Shown: positions 27,034 through 35,261 of the stretch, piece by piece
How the letters are laid out: every line of letters begins with the position of its first letter
Position numbering within the stretch: the stretch's first letter is position 1
Assembly: GCA_913031035.1 (NCBI GenBank)
Contig: CAJWGN010000015.1
Location: forward strand, 1-41,328
Direction of reading: 5' to 3'
Origin: an uncultured Gammaproteobacteria bacterium
GTDB lineage: Bacteria > Pseudomonadota > Gammaproteobacteria > Pseudomonadales > Pseudohongiellaceae
Length of the DNA: 41,328 bases
Program-made: the position numbers and the translations under genes
The notes under the pieces: generated by a model
The model's database searches: none
The model's input: only the letters and a program-made list of their open reading frames with translations
Told to the model about the DNA's origin: nothing

Positions 27034-28497
27034 ATGGCTTTACCGCGTTATCAAAATTTTGTTAATGGAGATTATACTGCCAATCAAACCGGTGAGTATT
27101 TTGATGTTATAAACCCAGCTACTGGCCAGGTAATTTACCAAGTTGAAATGGCCGATAGCACTATAAAAGCGACTGCAATAAACAGTGCGCGCCATGGTTT
27201 TTCGCTTTGGTCGACACTGACGGCAATAGAACGTACGCGTATACTAAATCGCGCCGCAGCGCTGCTGCGTGAGCGTAATGATGAACTGGCTCGTGTTGAA
27301 GTTTTAGATACCGGTAAGCCTTGGCAAGAAGCAGAAGGTGTCGATGTGGCTAGCGGCGCGGATGCCATAGAGTACTTCGCAGGACTTGCGCCCTCGGTAG
27401 TTGGTCAGCAACAAAGTGTAGGTGCTGATTTTTACTATACTCGTAAAGAAGCGTTAGGCATCTGCGCCGGTATCGGCGCTTGGAACTATCCATTGCAGAT
27501 TGCCTGCTGGAAAGCAGCACCAGCACTTGCCTGCGGCAACAGTATGATTTTTAAACCCTCAGAAGAAACTCCATTAGGGGCCTTAAAGTTAGCCGAAATA
27601 TTTATTGAGGCAGGCCTGCCGGCAGGTGTATTTAATGTGGTGCAAGGTGGCGCTGAAGTTGGTCAATGGCTTGCCAGTCATAATGAAGTTGAAAAAGTAT
27701 CGTTTACCGGACAAGTAGGTACTGGTAAAAAAGTAATGCGCAGTGCTAGTGACAATTTAAAAGATATCACTATGGAGCTTGGCGGCAAGTCTCCGCTAAT
27801 AGTCTTCGACGACGCGAATATAGTTGAGGCTGTTAGCGCTGCCATGTTGGGGAATTTTTTTACCCAAGGTGAGATATGCACTAACTGTACTAGAGTCTAT
27901 TTGCATGAAAATATTAGAGTTGAATTTCTTGCTCAACTAAAAACCAGAATTGAAAATAATATAGTTGCCGGCGACCCCTTTGATAGCAATGTGAATTTTG
28001 GCGCATTGATCTCTGCCAAACATCAGCAGCTAGTTTTAGATTACATAGCTAAAGGCATAGAGGAGGGCGCAGAACTATTAACTGGCGGCACAGCATTGCA
28101 ACCGCGATCTGCACCTAATGGTTACTTTGTTGCGCCGACAGTATTTATTAGCTGTCATGACGATATGACTATTGTAAAGGAGGAAATCTTTGGGCCGGTT
28201 ATGTCTGTGCTAACCTTTAGCGATGAGGATGATGTTATTAGGCGGGCCAACAATACTGCGTTGGGTTTAGCAGCAGGTGTATTCACTAAAGATGTGCACC
28301 GGGCGCACCGTGTTATTCATAAGCTCAATGCAGGTATATGCTGGATTAATAGCTATGGCTTGTCCCCGGTCGAAATGCCTGTGGGTGGTTTTAAGCAGTC
28401 AGGCATAGGTCGTGAAAATGGCTTGGAGACGTTGAATCAATATACACAAACAAAAGCGGTGTATATGGGTATGAGTACATTGGATAGTCCTTTTTAA
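27034..28497 (+). CDS. betB: Betaine aldehyde dehydrogenase
   Basis: 487 residues, aligning end to end by memory with E. coli BetB. The product oxidises betaine aldehyde to glycine betaine with NAD(P)+, the second step in making the compatible solute from choline. Visible motifs: [62 protein letters not shown], catalytic Glu249 in TMELGGKSP, catalytic Cys282 in GEICTNCTR, and the C-terminal [19 protein letters not shown]. No choline dehydrogenase, BetI or choline transporter is in the window; the frame is alone, so other aldehydes may be handled or the choline genes lie elsewhere. GGAG stands 6 bases before the ATG. The frequency of TTA and GCA/GCG codons looks a little different from its neighbours, but I could not measure this. 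Confidence 0.94.
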   Translation: MALPRYQNFVNGDYTANQTGEYFDVINPATGQVIYQVEMADSTIKATAINSARHGFSLWSTLTAIERTRILNRAAALLRERNDELARVEVLDTGKPWQEAEGVDVASGADAIEYFAGLAPSVVGQQQSVGADFYYTRKEALGICAGIGAWNYPLQIACWKAAPALACGNSMIFKPSEETPLGALKLAEIFIEAGLPAGVFNVVQGGAEVGQWLASHNEVEKVSFTGQVGTGKKVMRSASDNLKDITMELGGKSPLIVFDDANIVEAVSAAMLGNFFTQGEICTNCTRVYLHENIRVEFLAQLKTRIENNIVAGDPFDSNVNFGALISAKHQQLVLDYIAKGIEEGAELLTGGTALQPRSAPNGYFVAPTVFISCHDDMTIVKEEIFGPVMSVLTFSDEDDVIRRANNTALGLAAGVFTKDVHRAHRVIHKLNAGICWINSYGLSPVEMPVGGFKQSGIGRENGLETLNQYTQTKAVYMGMSTLDSPF

Positions 28498-28706
28498 TGA
28501 GTAATTAAATAGAATTTGAACGATTTTTATAGACCCAAGGGACACATAATTAGGAGAGGTACTAACCGCTTAAAAGCGCTTCTAGTTGTTGAATATTAAT
28601 CGAGCTTTCAAGTTTTTAATGCCCTCACGTGTCTCAAAAATTGATGGGATTTAGAAGCAGATTATGAAAAATAGTGATTGATCAAACCGAACTTAAAGGC
28701 AGAAAA

Positions 28707-29612
28707 ATGACAAACTATAGAGAAACCGATATACCCCCTCAGGATGGAAGGACCGTTTTCATCACCGGTGCAAATACGGGCATTGGTTTTGAGACAGCGA
28801 GAGTGCTAGCGGCAAGCGGCGCCCGTGTTCTCTTAGGTTGTCGGTCTGAAGAAAAAGCGCTTGGGGCAATTAACAAAATCAAAGCAATTAAAAGCGATGC
28901 AGACGTTTTATGGGTGCCTTTGGATTTAACGAGTCTTGCGTCCATTAAGGCGGCCGCTGCCGAAGTGAGTAAGGAGGCAAGACTTGATGTTCTTATTAAC
29001 AACGCCGGTGTGATGATACCTCCTAAGCAGGAAACCAGTGATGGTTTCGAATTACAGTTTGGCGTCAATCATCTCGGCCACTTTGCATTAACAGGACATT
29101 TACTGCATAAGCTTAAAGGTCAATCAGGTGCACGAATTGTTAACGTTAGTAGTTTGGCTCACCGTAATGGAATAATCGATTACAAGGATGTTCATGCGGA
29201 GAAAAAATATGTGCGTATGACCCGCTACAGCATGAGTAAATTTGCCAACATACTCTTTACTTATGAACTGCAACGCAGGCTTGAAAAGGCAAACTCATCG
29301 GCGATATCTGTCGCCTGTCATCCGGGAGGATCAGCCACAGAGCTAGGAAGATACCTACCTCCATTAATTACTCTGCTACTGATGCCTCTGAATTTTCTAA
29401 TGAATACTCCCGCCGAAGGTGCGCTGCCGACCTTGATGGCTGCCACCAGCAAGAAAGTTCTAGGAGGGGATTACTTCGGGCCCATGAGAATGGGTGAATT
29501 GGTACACTCGGCACATAAGGTGAATACGACTGCGGCTTCAAAAGATGAGGAAGATGCTGCTCGGCTCTGGGATCTTTCCACTGAACTAACAGGTGTTGAA
29601 TTTGCCTTTTAA
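28707..29612 (+). CDS. Short-chain dehydrogenase/reductase (retinol dehydrogenase-like)
   Basis: 301 residues from ATG 28707, with AAGGCAG a few bases upstream; a GTG at 28674 would add eleven residues. The classical SDR pattern is present: cofactor site TGANTGIG (about 20-27), VLLGCRSEEKA with an arginine after the second strand that favours NADPH, the DLTSLASI segment, NNAGVM, the serine of NVSSLAH and the catalytic YSMSK pair. It continues with the CHPGG segment typical of retinol dehydrogenase-like members. The C-terminal LITLLLMPLNFLM is hydrophobic and may attach the enzyme to the membrane. Substrate unknown; an alcohol/ketone interconversion is likely. It follows betB by 210 bp in the same direction, without overlap. 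Downstream lie a family A remnant and a family C hairpin, which fit a transcription end. Confidence 0.9.
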   Translation: MTNYRETDIPPQDGRTVFITGANTGIGFETARVLAASGARVLLGCRSEEKALGAINKIKAIKSDADVLWVPLDLTSLASIKAAAAEVSKEARLDVLINNAGVMIPPKQETSDGFELQFGVNHLGHFALTGHLLHKLKGQSGARIVNVSSLAHRNGIIDYKDVHAEKKYVRMTRYSMSKFANILFTYELQRRLEKANSSAISVACHPGGSATELGRYLPPLITLLLMPLNFLMNTPAEGALPTLMAATSKKVLGGDYFGPMRMGELVHSAHKVNTTAASKDEEDAARLWDLSTELTGVEFAF

Positions 29613-29666
29613 AGAGATGCTTCAAGTAAGGCTCCGCAGCCTCTTAAAATACAAGAAATGGCAATC

Positions 29667-29718
29667 AGGGTCAGATGGTAATTGGTAAAGTTAAAAGTAA
29701 AAATACAGTATTTTGGGG
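29667..29718. repeat. Worn family A element
   Basis: AGGGTCAGATGG (from 29667) and AAAGTAAAAATACAGTATTTT (around 29694-29714) match the two parts of the family A arm, separated by about 16 bp of insertion. Together with the family C hairpin just after it, it fills the gap between the convergent SDR and DUF2161 genes. Confidence 0.6.
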
Positions 29719-29730
29719 TAGGGGTAATAA

Positions 29731-29785
29731 TTAAGAGAAGAGCGGGAAACATTTTAAATGAATAAGCTAACTGATGCTCTCTTAG
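29731..29785. terminator. Bulged inverted repeat between convergent genes (family C)
   Basis: TTAAGAGAAGAGC (29731-29743) faces GCTCTCTTAG (29776-29785); they pair with a three-base bulge. This is the third member of the TAAGAGAG group, and the 3' arm is only eight bases from the stop codon of the minus-strand DUF2161 gene. It probably ends transcription from one or both sides. Confidence 0.5.
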
Positions 29786-29793
29786 ATTTATAG

Positions 29794-30465
29794 CTATTCA
29801 TTTAACAGGGTTTTGCCTAAGTCAGATAAATCATAGACACCACGTGATACATTTTTAAACCAGCCGTAGTGGTTGTCGTAGACTACGGCTCTGGATTTCG
29901 GTATTTCTAGACGCTTCGCAATATCACTTGCCTTGGTAGCGCCGTGATTACGTAAGTAGTTGGCAATTTGGATGGCTTGCTGTTTGTAGGCGGTCATCCT
30001 TCCTTTTTTGGTAGAGGCGCCGCCGAGGTTTGGGTCGCCAGCTCGCGCTACGAATTCATCGATTAGCCATTGTTGTTTCGGTTTGGATTGTCGAGGCTTA
30101 TAGGTAGTGGGGTTGACCAAAACTAGCGTGGTGTTGCGCGTGAGATTAATAGCGACTAATCCAATGCCGAGCATCTTCAAGAGTTTGATAATTCGGTTGC
30201 GTTTCTTTTTCTTAAGGGCGCCACAGGTGCTGGGTACGCCAATGTAAACAATCGGGCTTAACACCAAGCGGTCGACGGCCTGCAGGATTACCTCCAGATT
30301 AAGCGACAGTTTTAGCTCAACAATAGTAGGTGGTAGCACTTTTTCGTTGTCAGCAGGTTTCTTAATTGCAACGACATCACAGTTCTTAACTTCGGCTTTA
30401 ACTGTGTAGTTTTGCTTTTCGAGAAACTTCTTTAAAGGAAGGTAGAGGTCAGATTCTTTCATCAT
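29794..30465 (-). CDS. DUF2161 family protein, PD-(D/E)XK nuclease-like, with winged-helix-like C terminus
   Basis: 223 residues, opening with KESDLYLPLKKFLEKQNYTV as DUF2161 proteins do. A PD-(D/E)XK-type pattern is visible: VKNCDVVAI with Asp30, then IVELKLS with Glu50-x-Lys52, followed by the LQAVDRL helix; the VYIGVPS and GIGLVAI strands also fit. The C-terminal 75 residues, after a basic linker (TKKGRMTAYKQQA), look like a winged helix (KASDIAKRLEI, GWFKNVSRGVYDLS). The family is described only as a putative phosphodiesterase. A DNA-binding or DNA-cleaving role is reasonable by fold, but the target is unknown. It is the sole nuclease-like gene here, with no methylase, helicase or toxin neighbour. 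No ribosome site is seen before the tandem ATGs at 30465/30462. Confidence 0.8.
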   Translation of the reverse strand: MMKESDLYLPLKKFLEKQNYTVKAEVKNCDVVAIKKPADNEKVLPPTIVELKLSLNLEVILQAVDRLVLSPIVYIGVPSTCGALKKKKRNRIIKLLKMLGIGLVAINLTRNTTLVLVNPTTYKPRQSKPKQQWLIDEFVARAGDPNLGGASTKKGRMTAYKQQAIQIANYLRNHGATKASDIAKRLEIPKSRAVVYDNHYGWFKNVSRGVYDLSDLGKTLLNE

Positions 30466-30912
30466 AAAGGGGCATAGTTTTTTAATCGATGGCGTATCGC
30501 GTCATAGGTAAAAAGTAATCGAGTCAGGTTAAAAATACAATAGCTATTGCCTAGGCGAATAATATTTAGAGAATCAAAGCTGTTACGGGTTATTACGCGC
30601 TACACCTGATTGTTGCTTAGTGGGGATAATCAAGGCGACCGTTTAATCTTGGGGATGGGGTTGTAGTGGTCCACTGTTCCTGTGTTTTTGGTTTCCTTAG
30701 TGCCATCTGCAGGTTTAGTGGCGCTATCGTGATAATATACAAACCGAATTTGTCATCTAACCCTTGTTCGAGCGCTGCCTCCGTTGTCTGTTAATCATTT
30801 CTCGGGATTCATCGAGAATCATTATGCATGCATGGTTAGGAAGAAGTCCGCCCAGAAATTTTGTCCGGTATCTACGAATAAGTGGCGTTACCGATATTAC
30901 TAAGGAATAGTT
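30466..30912. other. Divergent intergenic region with a family A remnant
   Basis: GAGTCAGGTTAAAAATACAA (30521-30540) followed by TAGCTATTG is a worn family A arm. TTCTCG and CGAGAA around 30806-30830 form a 6-bp inverted repeat that may be an operator for the transporter. No gene was recognised in the remaining sequence. Confidence 0.45.
30521..30549. repeat. Worn family A half-element
   Basis: GAGTCAGGTTAAAAATACAA matches the family A left arm with three or four changes. It continues into TAGCTATTG. It stands about 55 bp upstream of the DUF2161 gene (on its 5' side) and is one of the most diverged copies. Confidence 0.55.
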
Positions 30913-32088
30913 TTGCCTGTAACCTTAACTCGACGTGCTGTCATACTACTCGCGATAGCGTCAGCAATTGTCACTGCCAATGCGTATTACATTCATCCGA
31001 TAATTGGGCATGTGGCGGAGGAGTTTGGTGTTAGCAGCGCTTTGGTTGGTGCTGTCCCAGCGCTGAACCAGATAGCGCTGGCGCTTGGAATATTACTTCT
31101 GTTGCCTCTTGGCGATCGCTTGAGTAATCGCAAACTCACTACTGTCTTTCTCGCAGCTCAAGTGGTGGCACTCCTAATCATGGCAGTAGCGCAATCTTTC
31201 TGGTTGTTTGTGGCGGGTTCGACACTCCTGGGGTTTTTCACTATCACGCCGTATCTACTGCCCGCATTTGTTTCAAAAAGAGTGAGTGCGGAGCGTCTCG
31301 GGACCGTGACAGCCATCCTCACTACGGGGGTTATCGCTGGAGTACTGATCTCGCGAACAGGAGCCGGCATCGTTGGTGAGTATTTAGGCTGGCGTAATAT
31401 CTATTGGATTGCCGCTGGCCTAATGGCAGCGGCAACTCTGGTGGTCCCATTGTTGCTCGATGACGACATAGTCACGACGAGCGAGGTTAGAAAGACCACC
31501 TATAGACAGTTGATCTCCTCCTTAGTTGGTCTATTAAGGGGGCATCCTGCCGTCGTCGTATCCGGTGCTATCCAAGGCTTAAGTTTCGGGGTTTTTCTTA
31601 CAGTGTGGTTGGGTATTGGTCTGCATCTTACGAGTCCCGAAATGGGCTTCGGCGTAGATGATGTAGGATATCTCGCGGCGTTCTCCGCGCTTAATCTTAT
31701 GACAACACCGAGCTTGGGAAGGCTCGCAGACCGGTTTGGACCGATGCTGACTCGCACCATTGCTGTCTCTATCCAGTTCCTGGGAGTAATAACGCTGTTT
31801 TTTGCGGACAGTGGCTATTGGATCTTGTTGCTGCCGATTTCTCTTATGAGTGTTGCGGGGCCGGTTGTGGACATTACTGGTCGTATGACTTTGTTAACCC
31901 AAGACTCGGTGATACGAACTAGGTTGATGACCCTCTATGTTGTGATTATGTTTTTGGGTGGTGGGCTGGGCAGCTGGGGGGGCACGATCGCCTTCGAACT
32001 AGGCGGATGGCTGGGGACATGTATATTGGCAATGTTTTTCTCGGCGCTGGCTGTCGGACTTTCGTTGTCACGCTTGAACGCGGATTAA
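30913..32088 (+). CDS. MFS transporter (AraJ/sugar-efflux-like group)
   Basis: 391 residues from a TTG start at 30913 with AAGGA seven bases upstream. About twelve membrane helices can be drawn, in two groups of six with a longer polar loop (DDDIVTTSEVRKTTYRQL) in the middle, as for the major facilitator superfamily. The loop between helices 2 and 3 carries a GDRLSNRKL motif, the conserved MFS signature, and the second half has a similar LGRLADRFGP. The length and the N-terminal HPIIGHVAEEFGVSSALVG fit the AraJ/COG2814 group of exporters. Substrate cannot be inferred. The gene is alone; it converges on the phytanoyl-CoA dioxygenase-like gene, with a terminator-like inverted repeat between them. 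Upstream a 447-bp region separates it from the divergent DUF2161 gene. Confidence 0.88.
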   Translation: MPVTLTRRAVILLAIASAIVTANAYYIHPIIGHVAEEFGVSSALVGAVPALNQIALALGILLLLPLGDRLSNRKLTTVFLAAQVVALLIMAVAQSFWLFVAGSTLLGFFTITPYLLPAFVSKRVSAERLGTVTAILTTGVIAGVLISRTGAGIVGEYLGWRNIYWIAAGLMAAATLVVPLLLDDDIVTTSEVRKTTYRQLISSLVGLLRGHPAVVVSGAIQGLSFGVFLTVWLGIGLHLTSPEMGFGVDDVGYLAAFSALNLMTTPSLGRLADRFGPMLTRTIAVSIQFLGVITLFFADSGYWILLLPISLMSVAGPVVDITGRMTLLTQDSVIRTRLMTLYVVIMFLGGGLGSWGGTIAFELGGWLGTCILAMFFSALAVGLSLSRLNAD

Positions 32089-32185
32089 ATGCGCTTGTAA
32101 AACGTGCTCTCCATCTTCCATCCAGTAACGGTATCGGAGGAGTAAACCTCTTCTTTTCTCCATCGCGGGAGGCAAAGTAGGCTGG

Positions 32186-32256
32186 AAATACAGTCGTTTT
32201 CTATTAAAGAGGTCGGAGGGATTAAAAATAAATTCGTCCGACCCCTTTTAATTTTA
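32186..32256. terminator. Inverted repeat with T-rich tail between convergent genes
   Basis: GGTCGGA (32211-32217) pairs with TCCGACC (32237-32243) and is followed by CCTTTTAATTTTAT, a plausible terminator for the transporter. The piece GAAATACAGTCGTTTTCTAT just before it and the AAAAATA in the loop resemble family A, so the hairpin may be a diverged family A element that works as terminator. A factor-independent stop is likely but not proved. Confidence 0.6.
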
Positions 32257-32275
32257 TCAGTGTCCTAAAAAGTCA

Positions 32276-33511
32276 CTAATCTTTTAAACCGCCGAACCCA
32301 ATAGGCGCGCTATTGCCGCCTGATCGGGCCTTGCCGACAACTTCGCGCAAGGTGAAGGCGGCATTTAATTCCAAGTGCGTCGAGTGTGGCCTAAGTTCTC
32401 CGACCCTTAAGTATTCGCCGCGGTCAGCGGTCATTCTAAAATCGACCGTAGCACCAACAGCCTCATCAACCTGCCCTGTCGCGCCAAACCCATGCCCCTC
32501 GTTAGTTTGAGCGGTATTGGTTGCCTGATAACCCATGCGGTGAAGTAGTTTTGGGCTCGCCCGTTGCAAAACTTCGGGGCTTACGGACAACATCCAGTTC
32601 TCTTGCTGTCGCAAAAAGGGTTTCAGCATCGAGCTGAGCATCACAATTCGAGGAGTTTCCGTGTGGTTGACTCCTGTGCCATGTAATAAGCGACCGTCGG
32701 TGATAATCATAGCACCTCCTTTTGCGTCGATATTAATGGCCGGTGGCAGCTTGCCAACGGGTTTATGGTTTCGCAATGCCTCTGACACGACAAGATGGCT
32801 GCCTGGAATAACAAGGGTGCCTCCGTTAACTTCATCAACATCAGAAATGGCTGTGAGGATGTTGATCGACATGGGGCTGTGTGAGTCGAGATTATTATCC
32901 TGATCCTGATGTAATGCTTGAGGCACACCACCTTTCACTGATATCGCTGCAATAAGCGAGGAGCAGATCCAGCCAGCTCCCAAAGCTTCGGTGATTAGCT
33001 GCTCGATTAAAGGGCCGCCCTGCACGATATCAGTATGTTGTTCTATTAATCCTTCAAAGCACTGGCCCTTATTGACGCAGCAATTAATATTTTGACCGCT
33101 TGGGGTTTTCTGGGAAATACCAGCGAGGCGTTCGCCTTCTGCCTGCTCGAGTACACGCTGTCGAATGATCCGAACTTGCTCAGGTGAGAGCGCATCGCGG
33201 ATTTTGCAGTAGCCCCACTTCAAAAAATCCCGACGCAGCTGTTCGATATCCCTACTCGGTTGCGGCAGATCGATAGACTTCCAATAGGCATGTTTCGAGC
33301 CGGTTGTGGTGTCGTAATAGGATCCCGGCTTAAACTCCCAAGTTCCCCACTCACTGCTGCGTTTTGGTGGCACAAAGTAAATCTCAGGATTATTTTCTAG
33401 GATGGACTTCATGGGCTCCTTCGATGTTACTTCGGCATGGTACATCTGCAGTTCTGGAGCAGACTTAGACGCAACATCAACTGGGTCAAACTCATTTGGG
33501 ACGGTATTCAT
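32276..33511 (-). CDS. Phytanoyl-CoA dioxygenase (PhyH) family protein
   Basis: 411 residues from ATG 33511, preceded by AAGAGAA; an ATG at 33538 would add nine residues without a ribosome site. The double-stranded beta-helix of iron(II)/2-oxoglutarate dioxygenases can be recognised by the HxD motif in LHQDQDN (His201, Asp203), the GTLVIPGSHL strand, the distal His277 in RLLHGTG and Arg288 in TETPRIVM, which would bind 2-oxoglutarate. The N-terminal 90 residues, including WEFKPGSYYDTTTG, are an extension not needed for the core. PhyH enzymes hydroxylate lipids, branched acyl chains or secondary metabolites. It is the last gene of a minus-strand series with a dead DUF1330 gene, a hotdog thioesterase and the monooxygenase-hydrolase fusion, so a lipid or ketone substrate is likely but unproven. 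Confidence 0.87.
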   Translation of the reverse strand: MNTVPNEFDPVDVASKSAPELQMYHAEVTSKEPMKSILENNPEIYFVPPKRSSEWGTWEFKPGSYYDTTTGSKHAYWKSIDLPQPSRDIEQLRRDFLKWGYCKIRDALSPEQVRIIRQRVLEQAEGERLAGISQKTPSGQNINCCVNKGQCFEGLIEQHTDIVQGGPLIEQLITEALGAGWICSSLIAAISVKGGVPQALHQDQDNNLDSHSPMSINILTAISDVDEVNGGTLVIPGSHLVVSEALRNHKPVGKLPPAINIDAKGGAMIITDGRLLHGTGVNHTETPRIVMLSSMLKPFLRQQENWMLSVSPEVLQRASPKLLHRMGYQATNTAQTNEGHGFGATGQVDEAVGATVDFRMTADRGEYLRVGELRPHSTHLELNAAFTLREVVGKARSGGNSAPIGFGGLKD

Positions 33512-33626
33512 GCTTTCGGTTCTCTTTAACGTGTGCATTGCTATTGTTGACGTCTTGTACTGCTAAAAGATTACACCTCAAAACGGGGCGTAAACCTAGC
33601 CCTGTTTGATTCAGGAATGGATAATT

Positions 33627-33657
33627 GGGCCAGAGTAAAAATACAGTAGTTTTCGAG
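33627..33657. repeat. Family A half-element
   Basis: GGGCCAGAGTAAAAATACAG followed by TAGTTTTCGAG matches the left arm and loop of family A with one change (GGTC to GGCC). A second trace, GGGGCCAGATTTA, begins at 33669. The element lies upstream of the PhyH-like gene and after the DUF1330 relic. Confidence 0.8.
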
Positions 33658-33789
33658 TGCAAATAGATGGGGCCAGATTTATTCAAGGCGTGTTGGACTG
33701 TAAAGAGATGCCATCTACGGGCGGAGCAATTCGCATTAGAATTAGGGCAATTTGAAGTTGTACGAAGCTCTACCACTGCCTGTGTTCTC

Positions 33790-34205
33790 TTAATCACCGA
33801 AAGGGCTATCTTTGATTTCGATATTGAACTGGCCTTCAAGTCCTGCTTCGTGATGCTTTGCACTTGTCTGGTAATTGGGGTTCTGGATCATAGCCTTCCT
33901 GCTTGGGTACAGTGCAATCGCCGCTTTGTCCTACAGGTCTTCCACTTTACCAAGCATTAGGCGGCTTGTGTCTCCAAGAAAAACTTCTTTGCCACCAACC
34001 TTCTCTCCGTGTGTCTGAACTTCGTTTCCTTTCCTTACATGCCATACGCCTCTGTGCCTGTCATGGTGGTCTCGCAGCCGTCCGCGTATTCCGCTTTTTC
34101 TTTGAATTTAAGCAAATTCAGCATGTTGATAGGTGTCTCTGTATCACCTTCTTGAAAGCCGGCAATTTGTTCGTCACTTGGGTGGAGTCTGTTCTCTGCC
34201 TGCAT
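33790..34205 (-). pseudogene. DUF1330 family gene, inactivated by two stops and a frameshift
   Basis: Reading the minus strand from ATG 34205 gives RLHPSDEQIAGFQEGDTE and PINMLNLLKFKEKAEYADG, a standard DUF1330 opening, through residue 56 and then TAA (34037-34035) where a Tyr is expected. The frame then shifts by an apparent 5-base insertion and continues as VQTHGEKVGGKEVFLGD, TSRLMLGKVEDL, TAG at 33933-33931 in place of the family's Trp, and ALYPSRKAMIQNPNYQ and KHHEAGLEGQFNIEIKD up to the normal stop at 33792-33790. Total length, about 138 codons, is that of the family. Two nonsense codons plus a frameshift make function very unlikely. DUF1330 proteins are small ferredoxin-like-fold proteins of unknown role. 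It lies between the PaaI thioesterase and the PhyH-like gene, all on the same strand. Confidence 0.85.
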
Positions 34206-34357
34206 ATTACTTACTCGATTTGTAAGTGAAATGAAGCGATGACAGCTGTTTAATTAATCCTTAGGGAGCGTAATCGATATTTACCGCTATTAGCAGGATG
34301 GCTGCTTCGATTCATCGCAGTTTTGATTTGAGAATTATCCCACGTAACAGCAGAGAG

Positions 34358-34828
34358 TTAAGAAAGGGCACTACGAGCACGGATCGCCTTAGCAGCGCTT
34401 GCTCTTGCGGCCAGCTTGCCATTCTCTTGGAAAAAATCGGCTTCAACAAACCCAGTCGACCGACCACGATTAACTAGGCGTCCTTCTATGCGAATTACAC
34501 CACCTTGCATTGGGCGGAACATTCGCGTTGTCAGTTCTGTGGTGGTGAACCATTCACCATCTTCTAGAGCGCTGGCCATTGTCATTGATACGATATGATC
34601 GGCTAACGCTGCTATCCAGCCACCAAACACGCGTTCTTCTTGAATGTCGCGGCTACCGTCGTTTGGCCATTCATAGACAACACGCCCGAAAGATACTTCC
34701 TTAAGCCAAAGGTGGGGCTTTATTCCTAGATTGCGAATTCCCGGAGGAAGCTCGCCGTCAGCAGATCTTAAGTTTCTGAAAAATTCCGTTTGCTGTTTAG
34801 ATAATTCTGTTCGCTCTATTTTACTCAT
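34358..34828 (-). CDS. PaaI-like hotdog thioesterase
   Basis: 156 residues, the size of a single hotdog domain. The central helix and active-site stretch VFGGWIAALADHIVSMTMAS stands where PaaI-type thioesterases have the HGGxxxxLxDxA pattern; the first residue here is Phe, not His, and the acidic residue is Asp in LADHI. The C-terminal strands (TTTELTTRMFRPMQGGVIRI, VNRGRSTGFVEADFF, KLAARASA) match the fold. Members release acyl or aryl groups from CoA, often as proof-readers in degradation pathways. The ATG at 34828 overlaps by four bases the stop of a broken open frame on its upstream side (34825-35261), which suggests a former operon with that gene and the fused monooxygenase further upstream. 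The missing His means the exact activity is uncertain. Confidence 0.8.
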   Translation of the reverse strand: MSKIERTELSKQQTEFFRNLRSADGELPPGIRNLGIKPHLWLKEVSFGRVVYEWPNDGSRDIQEERVFGGWIAALADHIVSMTMASALEDGEWFTTTELTTRMFRPMQGGVIRIEGRLVNRGRSTGFVEADFFQENGKLAARASAAKAIRARSALS

Positions 34829-35261
34829 TGGCTTCCAAGTCGTAAGGCTTTATTTTGTTTACGTAAGGTCAGCGCAAAATACAGTATTTTCAGCCATTCT
34901 GGAATTATCTTTTTACGTACAAAGCGCTTTATTAATGAGAAATTTTTCGTGAATTGGCAACCAAGATCCACCTCTGCTTCAGGTTTTAGTTGGATTTCCA
35001 GATTTTGAAGTTTTTCTAAGCTTGCAGAACGATATTTTTCAAAAGTGAGCGCGTGGGTAAAAACGGACGTGGCCTTCGTTTTTCTTAGGGTCCAGATACC
35101 CGGGGTGCTGGGTATCTGGAAGAAAGGTATGTTTAGGGTAATATTTCCTCTATTTCTGCTGTGCTTTCACGCTTTAGAAGGTTGAAGAATTTCTGCTCTT
35201 TGGTTCTCCCTATCTTCTCGTCGCGCGAAGTCTCATATTTATTCAGTGGCTTGACGTTCAT
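34825..35261 (-). pseudogene. Broken gene, unrecognised, overlapping the thioesterase start
   Basis: On the minus strand a frame from ATG 35261 gives NKYETSRDEKIGRTKEQKFF and continues to NLLKRE. A one-base shift there opens a second frame that runs 113 codons without a stop, through NITLNIPFFQIPSTPGIWTL, THALTFEKYRSASLEKLQNL and IKRFVRKKIIPEWL, and ends in a TGA (34827-34825) that overlaps the thioesterase ATG by four bases. Such an overlap is usual inside operons. I do not recognise the protein. The last 20 codons are formed by a family A remnant (34865-34891), so the original C terminus was probably changed. An exact 11-bp inverted repeat (35091-35101/35110-35120) lies inside. No start exists in the second frame, so it is probably dead. 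Confidence 0.35.
34865..34891. repeat. Worn family A element
   Basis: AAGGTCAGCGCAAAATACAG followed by TATTTTC resembles the family A left arm with one base lost from the A-run. AAAATACAGTATTTT is itself a near palindrome. It lies within the broken frame upstream of the thioesterase, only about 35 bp from the ATG. Confidence 0.6.

Noticed and set aside
33667-34229. Plus-strand open frames of about 100 codons in this gap
   Set aside because: They overlap the minus-strand DUF1330 relic, which explains the region far better, and they match no protein I know.
35091-35120. Exact 11-bp inverted repeat (loop of 8) as a possible terminator
   Set aside because: It has no T-run on either side and lies inside the broken reading frame at 34825-35261, so I list it only there.
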